Assembly (NCBI RefSeq): GCF_020386615.1
Contig: NZ_CP077769.1
Location: forward strand, 2,604,001-2,668,000
DNA from: Chitinophaga pendula
GTDB taxonomy: Bacteria; Bacteroidota; Bacteroidia; Chitinophagales; Chitinophagaceae
Length of the DNA: 64,000 nt
Reading direction: 5' to 3'
The notes below the pieces were generated by a model. It saw only the letters and a program-made list of their open reading frames with translations. It was not told where the DNA came from and ran no database searches. This document shows, piece after piece, positions 26,125-34,750 of the stretch. Within the stretch, counting starts at the first letter, position 1, and each line of letters opens with the position of its first letter. The position numbers and the translations under genes are program-made.

Positions 26125-27387
26125 TTACTTGGAGCCGAGTGCGCCGATGAAGGAAGCCGGTTCGGGAGATTTGTAGGTTACTCCATTTACTACCAGGCCG
26201 GCGGCGTGGTGGCGGGTGAAGCCTACTTTACCTTTACCGATGGCGGGGGAGCCTGCTTGGAGGGCGAAGTCCCATGCGGTATTGAAGGTAGCGTTCTTGG
26301 TATCGGTGGTCAGCGGGTAGTTTATGAATTTAGGATCGTTAGCGCCTACGGTGGTACTGATGACATCATTGGTACCAGTGATGATCTCTGCGGACGGCTG
26401 GAACTGGGTTACGCCATCTTGGGTAGCGCCGTAGTAGAGGGTATTGCCGAAGGTAGAGCGGTTATCTTCGGGGTTTACTTTATCTCTTTTGATGCCATAG
26501 CGATCGTTTGCGAGCAGGTTGTTGTAGAGGTCTACTCTTACATTTTTTTCCAGCCATATGGAGCCACCTTTGGTGGTAGGTCTTCTCCAGCCAGCGTTTA
26601 CGATGGTATTGTTATAACCGATCACATAAGCCTGGGGGCTGCGTTCGCCGGCGTTAGACAGTTTCATCCCATTGGTATTGGGGCTGTAGATCACGTTGAA
26701 GGCTATGTCGGCGAGGCTGCCGGATTTGATGTTGATGGCTTCACCGCCGGAGATACCGGTTGTGTAGAAGGTATTGTTGGCGATGAGCAGTTTACCCCCT
26801 TCGAGGTAGAATGCATCTTCGTTGAAGTTGCGGATGGTGCTGTTGACAACTACGAGTTTACCATTAACGTTACCGTAGTAGAGGGCCGGTACGTGTTCGC
26901 CAGCGATGGCTTTGTACAGGCCGGCTTTTACGGAGGCGGAGGATTCGGTGGTTACGGCGCCACCATATTCAACGGTGGTGTATTGCAGAACCATTTCATT
27001 ACAGGTAGGCGCTGCGATGATACCACCCCAGAGGTTACCGAATTGGTTGGCGGCGGTTTTATTGTTGTCGGCTACGGTGAACTTTACGGGATTCTGGGCG
27101 GTGCCGAGGCTGTAGAGGTTACCTTTTACGATGATCTCGGGTTTTACTACGGTATCATTCAGTAATACGGTGACGCCTTCTTCGATGGTGAGGGATTTGC
27201 CTTCCGGGATGAAGAGGTGTCCGCTGATCTTGTAGGTGCTTCCTTTTTTCCAAACGCCGGAAACGTCTCCGGAAACGTTTTCCTGTGTAGGGTTGCCGCC
27301 CTGGGGATCAGGAGTGGTATTGTCTTTCTTACTACAGGCTGAGAGCAGGCTGGCTACTACAAAGGCATGTAAGCATAACTTTTTCAT
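26125..27387 (-). CDS. Right-handed beta-helix lipoprotein
   Basis: 420 residues; lipobox L-L-S-A-C with Cys18 followed by S-K-K-D. After a short linker the protein is a series of short strand repeats (I-P-E-G-K-S-L-T-I-E-E-G-V-T-V, G-K-L-V-V-V-N-S-T-I, G-K-L-L-I-A-N-N-T-F, Y-N-N-T-I-V-N-A-G) typical of a parallel beta-helix. Such folds bind or cleave polymers; no catalytic acid pair can be named. Position between the TonB receptor and the phytase suggests it presents substrate to them. Confidence 0.82.
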   Translation of the reverse strand: MKKLCLHAFVVASLLSACSKKDNTTPDPQGGNPTQENVSGDVSGVWKKGSTYKISGHLFIPEGKSLTIEEGVTVLLNDTVVKPEIIVKGNLYSLGTAQNPVKFTVADNNKTAANQFGNLWGGIIAAPTCNEMVLQYTTVEYGGAVTTESSASVKAGLYKAIAGEHVPALYYGNVNGKLVVVNSTIRNFNEDAFYLEGGKLLIANNTFYTTGISGGEAINIKSGSLADIAFNVIYSPNTNGMKLSNAGERSPQAYVIGYNNTIVNAGWRRPTTKGGSIWLEKNVRVDLYNNLLANDRYGIKRDKVNPEDNRSTFGNTLYYGATQDGVTQFQPSAEIITGTNDVISTTVGANDPKFINYPLTTDTKNATFNTAWDFALQAGSPAIGKGKVGFTRHHAAGLVVNGVTYKSPEPASFIGALGSK

Positions 27388-27420
27388 GTGTCGTTCTTTT
27401 TATGAATGATAGATTTTTGT

Positions 27421-30186
27421 TTATAGTTTATAGCGTACACCGGCGAGGTAGGTACGTTGGTAGTAGTCGCGGCGGATGAGTGTTTGTCCGTTGCGTGCCT
27501 GTTCGGGAATAAAGTCTTTGTTGTTCGGATTGTTCTTGATATATACTTCGAGTGGCGTATTGAGCAGGTTGTTGGCTTTGAGGAAGCAGGTGATATGTCC
27601 CCATGTTTTTTCCACGGAGAAATCGAGTTGTACGAATCCTTTTTGCCAGAGGTCGTTGTCGAGGAACTGCGATACGGTGTTGATCCTTTCGCCGGTATAG
27701 TTACCTGCTAGTTGGGCTTCCCAGCCGTGGGCGAGGTCTTTATAGAGCAGGGAGAGGTTACCGACGTGAGCGGACTGTCCGTATAGCGGGCGTGATTGTT
27801 CGACGGTGATGGTTTCGAGGTCGCCATTATTTTCTGTGCGGCGTATCCTTTTGGATTTGGCGGTGGTGATAGCGGAGTGGGTGTAGGTATAGTTGGCTTT
27901 TATGCCGAAGTGGCGGAAGTATTTGATCATATCGAGTTCGAGGCCGTAGTTGGTGGCGTTACCGAAGTTGCCCGGCATGAGGTAGATGTCTTGTCCGCGG
28001 TTTTTATCCGGTTGCAGGGTGAACTCGATGGGATTGTATATTTTCTTGTAGAATATGCCCGCCATGAATTGTTCGGAAGGGCGGGGGAAAAATTCGTATC
28101 GGAGGTCGTAGTTGTCTGCGGTGGCGTGTTTAAGATCGGGATCGCCTTTTTCGCGGTATTCTTCTCGGATGATGCCGGTGGGGATGATCTCTGCGAATCC
28201 GGGTCTGTTGAGAGACCTGAAGTAGGAGGCGCGGAGGTTGGTGCGTTGGTCCGGCATGTATTTAACATGCAGGCTGGGCAGCACGTCGGTGTAGGTTTGT
28301 TCGGATTCCGGGCGATCTTCTCCTACTTTGAAGCGCATGACATATCCCTGGCGGGTATTTTCCACCCTGGCGCCACCGGTTACTTCGAGGTGGGAGGCGC
28401 GGAGGTTGAACTGCAGGAATCCGGCGCTGATCTTTTCGGAGGCATCGTATGTTTGTCCGGAGGCTACGCTACCCTGTGGGTTTTGTACGGTCCACTGGAT
28501 GTCTTCGTAGCGTTGGAAGTCTTTTCCGTATTCGGCAGTGAGGTTGGCTGGCAGCAGCTGGTAGTTATTATAGAAGTTGGTGCGTTGTTTATCGCGATAG
28601 AGGCCACCCAGTTTCCATTCTACGGGTATGCCGGCGATGGGTTGCAGGTAGTTGAGCTGTAGGTATGCGGCGAGGTCGCGATCGGTATTATGTTCCCAGC
28701 GGCGGCTGGCATTGCCGATGGTGGTACGTCTTTCTACGAAGTTTTCGCGGACGCCGCGGAGTGGGATGGTGGTATTATCCGGTTCGCGATTGCCTGCTTT
28801 TGCGTATACGGCGGACCATTGGAGGCTTAGGGGGTTGCTAAGTTGGTGTTCGCCCTGGAGGTTGCTGGTAAATATGTGCTGGCTGGTGAGGCGGGAGCGG
28901 GTATTGTATTCCAGTGCTGCGTTACCTTTAGCGGGATTGTAGCCGCCGGTGTTGAATACGGTGGCTTTTACGTCTCTTACCTGTACATTTTCGAGCTGCA
29001 TGTAGGCGTTGTACCACTGCAGTTTATGCCGATCGTTGAATTTGTAGTCTGTTACGGCATGTATGCCGATACGTTCCTGTCTTTCGGAGTATTCGCGTTG
29101 GCTCATTTTGGTGAGTGAGACGCCGCGGGCGGTGTCTACTACTTCTGCATCGTAGAACAGGCTGTTGCTGCCACGGTAGGTGCGTTGGTAGCTACCGGCT
29201 ACGAGTACACCCAGTTTGTTGTGCAGGAAGCGATCTCCGGCGGAGAAGCTACCTAATAGGTTGGGTACGGGACGTTTGGTGGAGTAGGTGGCGGTTACTT
29301 TAGCGAAATCCGAAGGGGTGGCATTGTAGGTGTTACCCAATTTCTCGTAAGGAGAGCTTTTGGACACTTTGCCTGCTTCGAAGCTCATGAAGTCGCGGTT
29401 CATGAACAGTTCGTTATATCCGGAGGAGAGGCTGGCCAGGAGGGAGCGACCGTTAGGGGCTGTTTTCATGACCATATTAATAGCGCCGCCGATGGCATCT
29501 GCTTCCATAGACGGCGTGAGTGCTTTATATACTTCCAGGCGATCCAGTAGTTCGGAAGGGAATATGTCCAGGGGGACATAGCGGTATTTATTGTCCGGGC
29601 TGGGGATCTTTACGCCATTTACCAAGGTATAGTTATAGCGTTTGTCCATGCCGCGGAGGATGGCGTATTGGCCATCGCCGTTGCTGTTGCGTTCTATGCT
29701 GACGCCCGATATACGTTGGGCGACGTTGGCTACGGTCATATCGGGTGATAGGGCGATGGCTTTGGCGGAGACGATGTTCATTACCTGGAGGGCCTCTTTC
29801 TCCATAGACCTGGCCTTTTGTTCGGCGGTAGTATTGCTGCGACCCGCTACGGTGACTTCATGGAGTTGTTTGTCGGAGGCAGGGGAGAGTACGATATTGA
29901 TAATCACGTGGGCGTCGCCGGATACCTGTATATCGTGGGTGGCGGAGGTGAAGGAGAGGGAGGTGACGATCAGCTGGTAGTGGCCAGAAGGGACATCCTT
30001 TATAATGAAGGAGCCATCGAGGCCGGTGATGGTACCCAATGATTTGCTGCCTGTGAGCCGGACGGTAGCTCCGGGGATTGATTCCCCGGAACTTTGTACG
30101 GTGACCCTACCTTTAATGACACCTGCATAGGTAGGTAGGGCGAGATATAGGGATAAAAAAAATGCTAATAAAAGGCGACCTGACAT
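27421..30186 (-). CDS. TonB-dependent receptor
   Basis: 921 residues from the ATG at 30186, which starts a clean signal peptide (M-S-G-R-L-L-L-A-F-F-L); upstream codons in frame do not. Carboxypeptidase-regulatory-like domain (about 20-105), plug (R-M-E-K-like E-A-L-Q-V-M-N-I-V-S-A-K; R-G-M-D-K-R-Y; E-A-D-A-I-G-G-A-I-N-M-V-M-K) and a long beta-barrel ending V-R-Y-K-L. It lacks the SusC signature and has no SusD partner, so it resembles siderophore/vitamin-type receptors. First gene of the operon with the beta-helix lipoprotein and phytase, so phytate or inositol phosphates are the likely ligand. Confidence 0.92.
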   Translation of the reverse strand: MSGRLLLAFFLSLYLALPTYAGVIKGRVTVQSSGESIPGATVRLTGSKSLGTITGLDGSFIIKDVPSGHYQLIVTSLSFTSATHDIQVSGDAHVIINIVLSPASDKQLHEVTVAGRSNTTAEQKARSMEKEALQVMNIVSAKAIALSPDMTVANVAQRISGVSIERNSNGDGQYAILRGMDKRYNYTLVNGVKIPSPDNKYRYVPLDIFPSELLDRLEVYKALTPSMEADAIGGAINMVMKTAPNGRSLLASLSSGYNELFMNRDFMSFEAGKVSKSSPYEKLGNTYNATPSDFAKVTATYSTKRPVPNLLGSFSAGDRFLHNKLGVLVAGSYQRTYRGSNSLFYDAEVVDTARGVSLTKMSQREYSERQERIGIHAVTDYKFNDRHKLQWYNAYMQLENVQVRDVKATVFNTGGYNPAKGNAALEYNTRSRLTSQHIFTSNLQGEHQLSNPLSLQWSAVYAKAGNREPDNTTIPLRGVRENFVERRTTIGNASRRWEHNTDRDLAAYLQLNYLQPIAGIPVEWKLGGLYRDKQRTNFYNNYQLLPANLTAEYGKDFQRYEDIQWTVQNPQGSVASGQTYDASEKISAGFLQFNLRASHLEVTGGARVENTRQGYVMRFKVGEDRPESEQTYTDVLPSLHVKYMPDQRTNLRASYFRSLNRPGFAEIIPTGIIREEYREKGDPDLKHATADNYDLRYEFFPRPSEQFMAGIFYKKIYNPIEFTLQPDKNRGQDIYLMPGNFGNATNYGLELDMIKYFRHFGIKANYTYTHSAITTAKSKRIRRTENNGDLETITVEQSRPLYGQSAHVGNLSLLYKDLAHGWEAQLAGNYTGERINTVSQFLDNDLWQKGFVQLDFSVEKTWGHITCFLKANNLLNTPLEVYIKNNPNNKDFIPEQARNGQTLIRRDYYQRTYLAGVRYKL

Positions 30187-30206
30187 ACATGTTTTTTTTG
30201 TCACGG

Positions 30207-30238
30207 CAAATGTGCGAACAGGTGTTCTGGAGATCAAA
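30207..30238 (-). promoter_or_regulatory. Candidate promoter of the phytase operon
   Basis: On the minus strand, TTTG (30238-30235), a 20-bp spacer and CACATTTG (30214-30207) match the Bacteroidota TTTG / TAnnTTTG layout with one mismatch, about 20 bp before the receptor start codon. Confidence 0.35.
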
Positions 30239-30266
30239 TTTGCCCCGTAAACAAAAAGTGAACAAC

Positions 30267-30386
30267 GTTACAGCGGGCGTAGACAGACAGGCAACACCGT
30301 TAACATATGGACCGTAACTAATTGATAATTAATGACATTTGGCGTAACAAAATGGACATTAAGTAAATGTTACCGTAACATTACGG
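30267..30386. promoter_or_regulatory. Cluster of GTTAC/GTAAC sites with two overlapping palindromes
   Basis: GTTAC or GTAAC occurs at 30267, 30314, 30344, 30369 and 30375, with GTTAAC at 30299. At 30367-30381 lies ATGTTAC-C-GTAACAT and overlapping it at 30373-30386 the perfect 14-bp palindrome CCGTAACATTACGG. The cluster lies between the TPR-LuxR gene and the phytase operon promoter and could be a multi-site operator for the operon. Confidence 0.45.
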
Positions 30387-30398
30387 GAATGTGAACGG

Positions 30399-32054
30399 TT
30401 AAAGAGACTGGATAAAAGCGGAGAGGCTATCGCCTTGTTTGAGGTCTAGTTTTTTGCGCAGGCGGTATCTGACTACGCGTAAGCTATCGGGAGAGATGCC
30501 TAATAAGGTGGCCATGTCTGCTGAGCTGATATTCATTTTTAACAATGAGATGAGGCGGAGGTCGTTGGAGGTAAGATTATCACAACGCAGGCGAAGATTG
30601 TCATAAAATGACTGATGTACCTGTTCGAAGATCTGTCTGAATTCGTCCCAATGTTGGTCGTGGTTAAAATTCTGATTGATCTGTTGGAGTATCTGGCGGA
30701 GTTGTTTTTTCTGGTCGCGGCGTTCGTCTTTTATCATGACTTCTACCTGGCCGCGGAGTGTTTCCAGGAGTTGATTTTTCTGTATGATGTGGAGGGTATG
30801 GGTACTGAGTTCTTTACTTTTTACTTCCAGTTCGCCTTTGAGCTGGGCTTCCTGGAGTATTTTATGTTGGAGGGCGGTTTCTTTGAGGGCTTTTTCTGTT
30901 TCGTATAGGTCTTTATGTTGTCTGCTAAGCAGTTGTTCATTTTTAATTTTCAGGCGTTGGCGGCTGATGACGAGCCAGCCTAGTATTATTAATAGCAGTA
31001 TCCCTACAATGGAGGCGTAGGTGATGAGGCGGTTGATATCGCGGGCATACTGGAGTTTTTCGATCTCGTTATTTTTCTTTTCGATATCGTAGATGGTTTG
31101 CAGGAGGGCGAGTTGTTTGCCATTACCGGCGGAGTAGATATTGAGCAGGTAATTGCGGCTTAGTTCGAGGTAGTGGTAGGCGCTATCGCTGTTGCCTAGC
31201 AGGTAAAAGGCTTTGCCCATATCCCGGTAGGCGCTGCAGAGCTGGTATTGTTCTTTTCTTTCGAAGGCCATGGCGGCTGCCTGCCGGCTTAACTGCAGGC
31301 CATCATGGTAGCGGCCGGTTTTTCTCAGTATATCTCCCAGGTTGTTGATGATCTCTATTTGTGCTGTTTCATCTTTGGTTTGTTTATTGAGTGCGAGGGC
31401 GAGGTTGAAGTTGGCGAATGCGGAGTCGTATTGTTCGAGGTCTTCGAAGATGCTGCCGATGTTCTCATATATTTTGGCCATGCCTTCCTGGTCGTTCAGC
31501 TGTTTATAGTGGGAGAGGGCGATGCGCTGGTAGAGGAAGGCGCTGTCGTGTTGTTGTTCTTTTTCGTAGAGGTGGCCGATCTTACCGTAGGTGGTGGCGA
31601 TGCCAGCGGGATCGTTGATCTTGCGGTAGATGCGCATGGCCTCTTCGTATTCTTTTTTGGCGGCAGCAGGTTGTCTGTTATAATAATATAACATGCCTAT
31701 GTCGTTGGTACAGGCGGCCAGTTGTGACCAGGAGGAACGCTGGCGAAATAGCTTCCCGGCTTGTAGCAGGTAGTCGAGTGCCTGGGGGTAGTGCCCCAGG
31801 TGGAAACATATGATGCCCATACGTTGCAGGTAGCCCGCTGCTTTCACCGGTTGATTGGCTTCGAGTGCCAGGTTACAGCTGTCTTTTAATACCAGGAAGC
31901 TGCTGTTGGTACTATTTTCTGCCGGGATCGTATGTACCGGTAACTGTTCTGCTGACTGTTGCAGCTGTGATTGTGCTTTAGCAGATGCGCCAGCGAAAAG
32001 CAGGCTACTTAATAAAATATAAATATGCGGTAGTAAAAAAAATGTTGTCCTCAT
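30399..32054 (-). CDS. TPR-containing membrane regulator with LuxR-type HTH
   Basis: 551 residues: signal peptide (to about 27), TPR repeats (about 55-300; e.g. A-L-D-Y-L-L-Q-A-G-K-L-F, G-D-I-L-R-K-T-G-R-Y-H-D-G-L), one membrane helix (about 328-350), a coiled coil (about 350-450) and a C-terminal helix-turn-helix (L-T-S-N-D-L-R-L-I-S-L-L; I-S-S-A-D-M-A-T-L-L-G-I-S-P-D-S-L-R-V-V-R-Y-R-L). This one-component Bacteroidota architecture senses something in the periplasm and acts on nearby DNA while in the membrane. It sits upstream of, and in the same direction as, the phytase operon, so it may regulate it. Confidence 0.9.
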   Translation of the reverse strand: MRTTFFLLPHIYILLSSLLFAGASAKAQSQLQQSAEQLPVHTIPAENSTNSSFLVLKDSCNLALEANQPVKAAGYLQRMGIICFHLGHYPQALDYLLQAGKLFRQRSSWSQLAACTNDIGMLYYYNRQPAAAKKEYEEAMRIYRKINDPAGIATTYGKIGHLYEKEQQHDSAFLYQRIALSHYKQLNDQEGMAKIYENIGSIFEDLEQYDSAFANFNLALALNKQTKDETAQIEIINNLGDILRKTGRYHDGLQLSRQAAAMAFERKEQYQLCSAYRDMGKAFYLLGNSDSAYHYLELSRNYLLNIYSAGNGKQLALLQTIYDIEKKNNEIEKLQYARDINRLITYASIVGILLLIILGWLVISRQRLKIKNEQLLSRQHKDLYETEKALKETALQHKILQEAQLKGELEVKSKELSTHTLHIIQKNQLLETLRGQVEVMIKDERRDQKKQLRQILQQINQNFNHDQHWDEFRQIFEQVHQSFYDNLRLRCDNLTSNDLRLISLLKMNISSADMATLLGISPDSLRVVRYRLRKKLDLKQGDSLSAFIQSL

Positions 32055-32195
32055 CTGTCTAAACTATTTGCCCTGCGTCCCCGGCAGGGTACCCTTCTGG
32101 CGGCAAAGGAAGGGCTTTAATATTATGTAATTGTTAAGCCCGCCATGGGATGGCATTGTAGAAAGGGGCCGCTGCTTGTCAGCGGGAAGAATGAA

Positions 32196-32765
32196 ATGTC
32201 CTATCTTAACGTCATGAAGATCAGCGTAACAGCACAAATTTTATTGGAAAGCATTGGCCAGGAACATGCAGCTGCCATTTTTGAACTGGTGAAAGCCAAT
32301 AAGCAGCAACTGGGAGAGTGGCTGCCATGGGTAGGGAGGATGACGACGGTGACTCATTTTGAAACTTTTGTGGTAGCATCGATGAAGCGTGCAGAGCTGG
32401 GAGAGGAGCTGTCTTGTATCATCCGGGTAGGAGATGCGGTAGCCGGGCGGATCGGGTTATATAATATTGACGGGTATAACCGGATTGCAGATATCGGTTA
32501 TTGGCTGGGGACCGCTTACCAGGGGCAGGGCGTTGTAACACTCGCCTGTGAGGAGTTGTTACGTTATGCTTTTGAGGTGTTACATCTGAACCGGATACAG
32601 ATCAAGTGTGGTACGTTGAATGAAAAGAGCCAGGCTGTTCCTGAGCGCTTACATTTTACCAAGGAGGGGATTATCCGTCAGGGCGAGTATGTCAACAATC
32701 GATTTATAGATCTGTATTTGTATGCGATGGTACGGGAAGAGTGGCTAAAGAATAACAATAAGTAA
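32196..32765 (+). CDS. GNAT family N-acetyltransferase (RimJ/RimL-like)
   Basis: 189 residues from the ATG at 32196 (GGGAAG eight bases upstream); an ATG at 32214 is a possible alternative. The RimL pattern is clear: L-L-E-S-I-G-Q-E-H-A-A-A-I-F-E-L-V, W-L-P-W-V, G-R-I-G-L-Y-N-I-D, I-G-Y-W-L-G-T-A-Y-Q-G-Q-G-V-V-T (acetyl-CoA loop) and L-N-R-I-Q-I-K-C. Such enzymes acetylate the N-terminus of ribosomal or other proteins; the substrate here is unknown. Divergent from the TPR-LuxR gene. Confidence 0.88.
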   Translation: MSYLNVMKISVTAQILLESIGQEHAAAIFELVKANKQQLGEWLPWVGRMTTVTHFETFVVASMKRAELGEELSCIIRVGDAVAGRIGLYNIDGYNRIADIGYWLGTAYQGQGVVTLACEELLRYAFEVLHLNRIQIKCGTLNEKSQAVPERLHFTKEGIIRQGEYVNNRFIDLYLYAMVREEWLKNNNK

Positions 32766-32825
32766 TTATATAATAGATACAAAGACGTTATCTTTATGCC
32801 CACAAATTGAAACCCAAAAAGAACC

Positions 32826-33647
32826 ATGAAAACGAAATCCCACTTGTTACACCCGGTATTATTATGCCTGCTGTTACTTTGTTCTTCTTATGCCATGTCA
32901 CAAACCGCGAAAGCAAAAGAAGATATTATTTACATGTTGAGCGGAGAAGAAAAACACGGTAAGATCCTTGAAGTCGGCACTGATACTTATAAGTTTGTGC
33001 ACGCCAACGAGACATTAGTGTATACGTTAAAAAGGAATGACATTAGCAAGATCAGCTTTGCCAGCGGCCGTACGGAAGTGATCAATGCGCAGAGTAAGAC
33101 TAAAGATGAGGTGATCGCGACCCAGGCGATAGACCCTAACCTGGTGGCCATATTGCCATTCAAGTACCGTAGCCTGAATGAGGGCCCCTCGCAAGGTCAG
33201 GGTACAGGACAGAAGCTGCAGGATGATGCGTATAACTACATGACAAAAAAGGCGCGGATATTCAAATTCCAGGATCCGCAGACGACGAATGCATTATTAT
33301 ACCGGAATGGTGTTGACGGAAACACGCTTAGCGGTTATACGTACGATGAGTTGTGTAAGATACTCGGTGTAGGGTATATTATACACGGAGGATTATCGCG
33401 CAGCAGTAAAGATGAGGTACAGACGATCCAGAATAAGTCTACCGAAGTAGAAGATAACAAGCGTAATCAGACGAATATGACCAACACGACGGTGGAGAGA
33501 AAATATGAAAACCAGGTAGCGATCAATATTTACAATCAGCGTAATGAGCGTATCTATACCAATCAGCGTACGGCGTTCTTTTCATCAGAGGATTCGTACC
33601 AGGATGCGATGCGTTATATGCTGAAGCGCTGTCCGCTATATAAGTAG
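32826..33647 (+). CDS. Exported hypothetical protein with CsgG-like features
   Basis: 273 residues, signal peptide ending A-M-S-Q (about 25). Residues 30-85 look like a small beta domain (I-Y-M-L-S-G-E-E-K-H-G-K-I). From about 103 a V-A-I-L-P-F-K-Y opening, a helix, L-G-V-G-Y-I-I-H-G-G-L and a paired strand region recall the CsgG/FlgO/TolB-N type of fold found in secretion and lipopolysaccharide proteins. The resemblance is by pattern only. TATCTTTA at about 32789-32796 is a plausible -7 box. No partner gene. Confidence 0.7.
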   Translation: MKTKSHLLHPVLLCLLLLCSSYAMSQTAKAKEDIIYMLSGEEKHGKILEVGTDTYKFVHANETLVYTLKRNDISKISFASGRTEVINAQSKTKDEVIATQAIDPNLVAILPFKYRSLNEGPSQGQGTGQKLQDDAYNYMTKKARIFKFQDPQTTNALLYRNGVDGNTLSGYTYDELCKILGVGYIIHGGLSRSSKDEVQTIQNKSTEVEDNKRNQTNMTNTTVERKYENQVAINIYNQRNERIYTNQRTAFFSSEDSYQDAMRYMLKRCPLYK

Positions 33648-33673
33648 GGTGATGTACTTTTTTGTTTATATTG

Positions 33674-33726
33674 AAATCCATAAAGAACCTTTATTTTTTT
33701 TATCCTATACGGTTCTTTATGGATTT
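33674..33726. repeat. Perfect 16-bp inverted repeat
   Basis: AAATCCATAAAGAACC (33674-33689) and GGTTCTTTATGGATTT (33711-33726) with a 21-nt T-rich loop, 27 bp after the preceding stop codon. The stem is AT-rich and no long T run follows, so it is a poor classic terminator; it might be a small mobile-element relic or mRNA end structure. Confidence 0.7.
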
Positions 33727-33898
33727 TGACATCACAGTGATATTATTAACGTCGGGATATTTTCTGTATCTTAATAAGACCTTCGTTTGGCGCCATCAGC
33801 TACTGATCCGGCTATTATTCCCATTAAAAGTCTACTTCGCAATATTACCCATAATTTATATTATGTTAAATAGAGTACTTGGTCATTATTGTTTGTAA
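33719..33898 (+). CDS. Doubtful small membrane protein
   Basis: An ATG frame of 59 codons with two hydrophobic stretches (T-V-I-L-L-T-S-G-Y-F and A-I-L-P-I-I-Y-I-M-L). It begins inside the right arm of the 16-bp inverted repeat and its stop is seven bases before a strong terminator, which is the main argument for it being real. Composition is strongly AT-rich, where chance hydrophobic frames are common. No family recognised. Confidence 0.25.
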   Translation: MDFDITVILLTSGYFLYLNKTFVWRHQLLIRLLFPLKVYFAILPIIYIMLNRVLGHYCL

Positions 33899-33905
33899 TG
33901 AATTG

Positions 33906-33954
33906 AAAGCTAAAGCGATCTGATTCCTTTTATCACCAGATCGCTTTAGCTTTT
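33906..33954. terminator. Bidirectional terminator
   Basis: 17-bp perfect stem (AAAGCTAAAGCGATCTG and its complement) with a 14-nt loop, followed by TTTT CC TTTTTT. It separates plus-strand transcription from the convergent GLPGLI gene. Confidence 0.85.
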
Positions 33955-33999
33955 CCTTTTTTAACCGGGTGCCTTTTTATTTATTCCTCTCTCCTGCTA

Positions 34000-34740
34000 T
34001 TATTCATTGACTTTGCTTTCTACCATTCGCATAAATGCGATCTTGGAAGTTGTCACTTCTTTTAGGGCTAATACTTTTCCTTTGCTGGCAGCTTCTGATT
34101 TTTCGTCATAGGCGGACTGGAAATTTTTTGCGTCTGCTGTATAGCTGACTTTTGCGGTGATTGTTTCGTCGTAGTTGGTTTGCACCTTTATCACGAGTCC
34201 CGGTAAGCCATAATAAATGCCGGGGCCGTTGCCGATGGGAATATCCGGAGCAAACCAGGCGGCTACGTCCGGAGAGTTTTTCAGCATCGCTTTCAGGCAT
34301 TTAAAGCCATTGACAACGGCTGTTTCTTTTGTTACATCCCAGTCCAATTCGGCGGTGTTGCCTTTAAAGAGGAACTCAGATGCCCCGAATTTCTCTCTAC
34401 ACGTATAGTTATTTTTATCATCTTTTACCGCGAATACGACATTTCCGATGGTGGATACGTTGGGTACTGAATGAATAGAATCTAAGGAAAAGACGGATGC
34501 CTGTGTTTTTGTATCTACGTACAGGGTATGATAAAATTTATATTCTGACAGTAAGGCTGCAATCTTGTTATACTGTTCGGGATTAGGAATCTGCTTTTTT
34601 AGCAATAATAAGATCTTGGGGGATTGTGGCGTGGTGACATAGGACACTTTCAATATTTTGCCGCTGTTTTGTGCCAATAGTGTGTTGGTTTGGCAGGTGA
34701 TCAGGCTGAGCAGCGCTGCAACTAAGAGTTTTTGTTTCAT
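34000..34740 (-). CDS. GLPGLI family protein
   Basis: 246 residues with signal peptide (ending L-L-A-Q-N). The name-giving motif is present as G-P-G-I-Y-Y-G-L-P-G-L-V-I-K-V (about 168-182), along with the family's strand pattern. GLPGLI proteins are exported Bacteroidota proteins of unknown function, usually next to an outer-membrane barrel with a carboxypeptidase-like domain, as here (10 bp downstream of it). Last gene of the padR operon. Confidence 0.88.
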   Translation of the reverse strand: MKQKLLVAALLSLITCQTNTLLAQNSGKILKVSYVTTPQSPKILLLLKKQIPNPEQYNKIAALLSEYKFYHTLYVDTKTQASVFSLDSIHSVPNVSTIGNVVFAVKDDKNNYTCREKFGASEFLFKGNTAELDWDVTKETAVVNGFKCLKAMLKNSPDVAAWFAPDIPIGNGPGIYYGLPGLVIKVQTNYDETITAKVSYTADAKNFQSAYDEKSEAASKGKVLALKEVTTSKIAFMRMVESKVNE

Positions 34741-34750
34741 AGTATTGTTT

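Noticed and set aside
26206..27165. Long open frame on the plus strand opposite the beta-helix lipoprotein gene (also 25042-25695, 27796-28662, 55508-56476)
   Set aside because: These frames lie entirely antisense to well supported genes, encode glycine/valine-rich low-complexity proteins without known motifs and have no start signals; they are by-products of the codon usage of the real genes.
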